From contig DFBC01000006.1 of the NCBI GenBank assembly GCA_002367235.1, positions 38,772-44,780 on the forward strand: 6,009 nt of DNA, given 5' to 3'. Position 1 is the first letter of the stretch. Each line of letters begins with the position of its first letter. Made by a program: the position numbers and the translations under genes. Below the pieces are notes generated by a model that searched no databases, was not told the DNA's origin, and was given only the letters and a program-made list of their open reading frames with translations. Shown one piece after another: positions 5,184-6,009 of the stretch. Source of the stretch: Cellvibrionales bacterium UBA3090 (GTDB lineage Bacteria; Pseudomonadota; Gammaproteobacteria; Pseudomonadales; Porticoccaceae).

Positions 5184-5642
5184 CTAATCAATGCCAACAA
5201 TTTTGGCACCGCCAACAATCGCGCCTGAAGTTAACACGTCCGCTCGCAATCCGCCGCGCCGATGAAATCGTTCCACCACATTTTTTGGTGGCAGACTTGA
5301 GCTGGAAAGCGCATTACCCAGACTGCTACAGGGCTCACATAACTCAACCCCTCTCAACCTGACCTCTCCAACCATAAATTCTTTTCCCACAAGGTCATTT
5401 AACCGCACACCTCTGGTGATGATATTTCGGCGCGTTATCGACAGATCGTATTTCAAATTTTGCTCTTGAATAAATGCTTCGATCACTTCTGCTTCAATCA
5501 GCGTCAGATTTTGCCCCGGCCATTTCGATAAACCATAATTTCTGTCACCGATAATTCCCTGACCCGCCACGAGTTCAATTTTTTCCCGAAGTACCTGATC
5601 TGCACTAGGTTCCGGGCAAATATAGATGCATTCAATATTCAC
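5184..5642 (-). CDS. MOSC domain-containing protein
   Basis: A 152-residue single-domain protein of the MOSC (molybdenum cofactor sulfurase C-terminal) superfamily, cytosolic by absence of signal or membrane segments. Visible features are GIIGDRNYG (29-37), a TLIEAEVIEAF stretch (47-57), RRNIITRGVRLNDLVGK (71-87), the cysteine motif ELCEPC (100-105; C102, C105) and a C-terminal RGGLRADVL (129-137). The family is associated with sulfur transfer and molybdenum-cofactor or pyridoxal-related chemistry, but small stand-alone members like this are mostly uncharacterised, and no molybdenum-cofactor gene is nearby. The start is GTG at 5642, with GGAGG (5653-5657) ten bases upstream and no in-frame ATG nearby. 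It begins 34 bases after the helicase stop and ends a few bases before the DUF1415 frame, consistent with an operon. I know no reliable gene symbol for it. Confidence 0.88.
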   Translation of the reverse strand: MNIECIYICPEPSADQVLREKIELVAGQGIIGDRNYGLSKWPGQNLTLIEAEVIEAFIQEQNLKYDLSITRRNIITRGVRLNDLVGKEFMVGEVRLRGVELCEPCSSLGNALSSSSLPPKNVVERFHRRGGLRADVLTSGAIVGGAKIVGID

Positions 5643-5676
5643 GGATGGCTCGCCTCCAGACGGTATTTAAACTTAA

Positions 5677-6009
5677 CTATTTCTTTCGTAACACCTCAAA
5701 GCCATCGCCACCACCAGACTCTATTTTATTTTTCATTGGCGTTCTCGACTTCTTTGGGCGGGACTGAGTTGACGCAGATTTAGCTGACTTTGACTTTGCT
5801 GATTTATTTTTTTTGGGGTCGGCCTTTTTCTTTTTAGCACCACTGGCCTTACCGGACTTTTTAACCTTTTTAGGGCCGGTATAATTTGCCTTAAGCCCCG
5901 CAACAACTCTGCGTTCAAAACGAATTTTCAGGTAACGTTCAATGCTGGACATCTGATTCCACTCATTGGAATCAATCAGGGTAATCGCTTTACCTTCCTG
6001 TCCAGCGCG
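5677..6009 (-). CDS. DEAD-box ATP-dependent RNA helicase, C-terminal end, cut by window edge
   Basis: The last 110 codons of a larger gene entering from the right edge; the frame is open to 6009. The first residues, RAGQEGKAITLIDSNEW, are the end of helicase motif VI (the closing arginine of the HRxGRTGR box) and the following strand of the second RecA domain. IERYLKIRFERRVVAGL is the usual final helix region, and KANYTGPKKVK starts the tail. The tail (about the last 60 residues) is lysine/serine/alanine-rich with KSAKSKSAKSAS-type runs and ends in GDGFEVLRKK; such basic tails help DEAD-box proteins bind RNA. A gene caller ignoring the edge would place a false start at ATG 5952. The N-terminal domain is outside the window, so I do not choose between RhlE, SrmB and other subgroups. 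The MOSC gene follows 34 bases later, and no terminator is visible between them. Confidence 0.9.
   Translation of the reverse strand, partial: RAGQEGKAITLIDSNEWNQMSSIERYLKIRFERRVVAGLKANYTGPKKVKKSGKASGAKKKKADPKKNKSAKSKSAKSASTQSRPKKSRTPMKNKIESGGGDGFEVLRKK

Noticed and set aside
5677..5952. Stand-alone 91-residue lysine-rich basic protein, histone-like at first sight
   Set aside because: The frame continues upstream without a stop into RAGQEGKAITL, the end of DEAD-box motif VI, so it is the helicase C-terminus.

Overview
The window reads as a chromosomal core region of a gammaproteobacterium, probably a marine or oceanospirillalean/cellvibrionalean relative. The support is the gene content: a FadB-type fatty-acid oxidation subunit, Tex, a DUF1415 protein, a MOSC protein and a DEAD-box helicase with a lysine-rich tail. 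Base composition looks moderate. I cannot name the genus. I see no tRNA, rRNA, CRISPR array, phage gene, transposase or integration site.

Layout. Positions 1-590 (minus) hold the N-terminal enoyl-CoA hydratase part of FadB, cut by the window edge. A 173-base leader/promoter region (591-763) precedes it. Positions 764-1423 (minus) encode a class I SAM-dependent methyltransferase with an N-terminal CxxC...CxxC knuckle. A 108-base divergent spacer with three 9-base ACCCC units separates it from tex (1532-3859, plus), which is complete and ends at a strong GC hairpin. A gene-poor stretch follows (3860-4583), containing one small plus-strand gene (4063-4464) interrupted by an in-frame TGA at codon 18. 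Converging on it from the right is a minus-strand series: the C-terminal end of a DEAD-box RNA helicase (5677-6009), a MOSC-domain protein (5184-5642) and a DUF1415 protein (about 4584-5132). These are closely spaced and probably cotranscribed.

The genes do not form one visible pathway. FadB belongs to beta-oxidation. Tex and the helicase act in RNA and transcription metabolism. The MOSC and DUF1415 proteins are unassigned partners in one likely operon. I found no convincing new multi-gene system. The most unusual item is the small gene at 4063-4464: a perfect ribosome binding site, a 16-residue hydrophobic start, a TGA, then the same frame continues into a Cys/His-rich domain. It is a fresh nonsense mutation, a readthrough gene, a stand-alone hydrophobic micropeptide or a sequencing error, and the sequence alone cannot decide. 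Lesser points are the periodic C-rich tract before tex, repeated AGGAG motifs and a hairpin in the fadB leader, and a possible TTG start with stop-start overlap for the DUF1415 gene.
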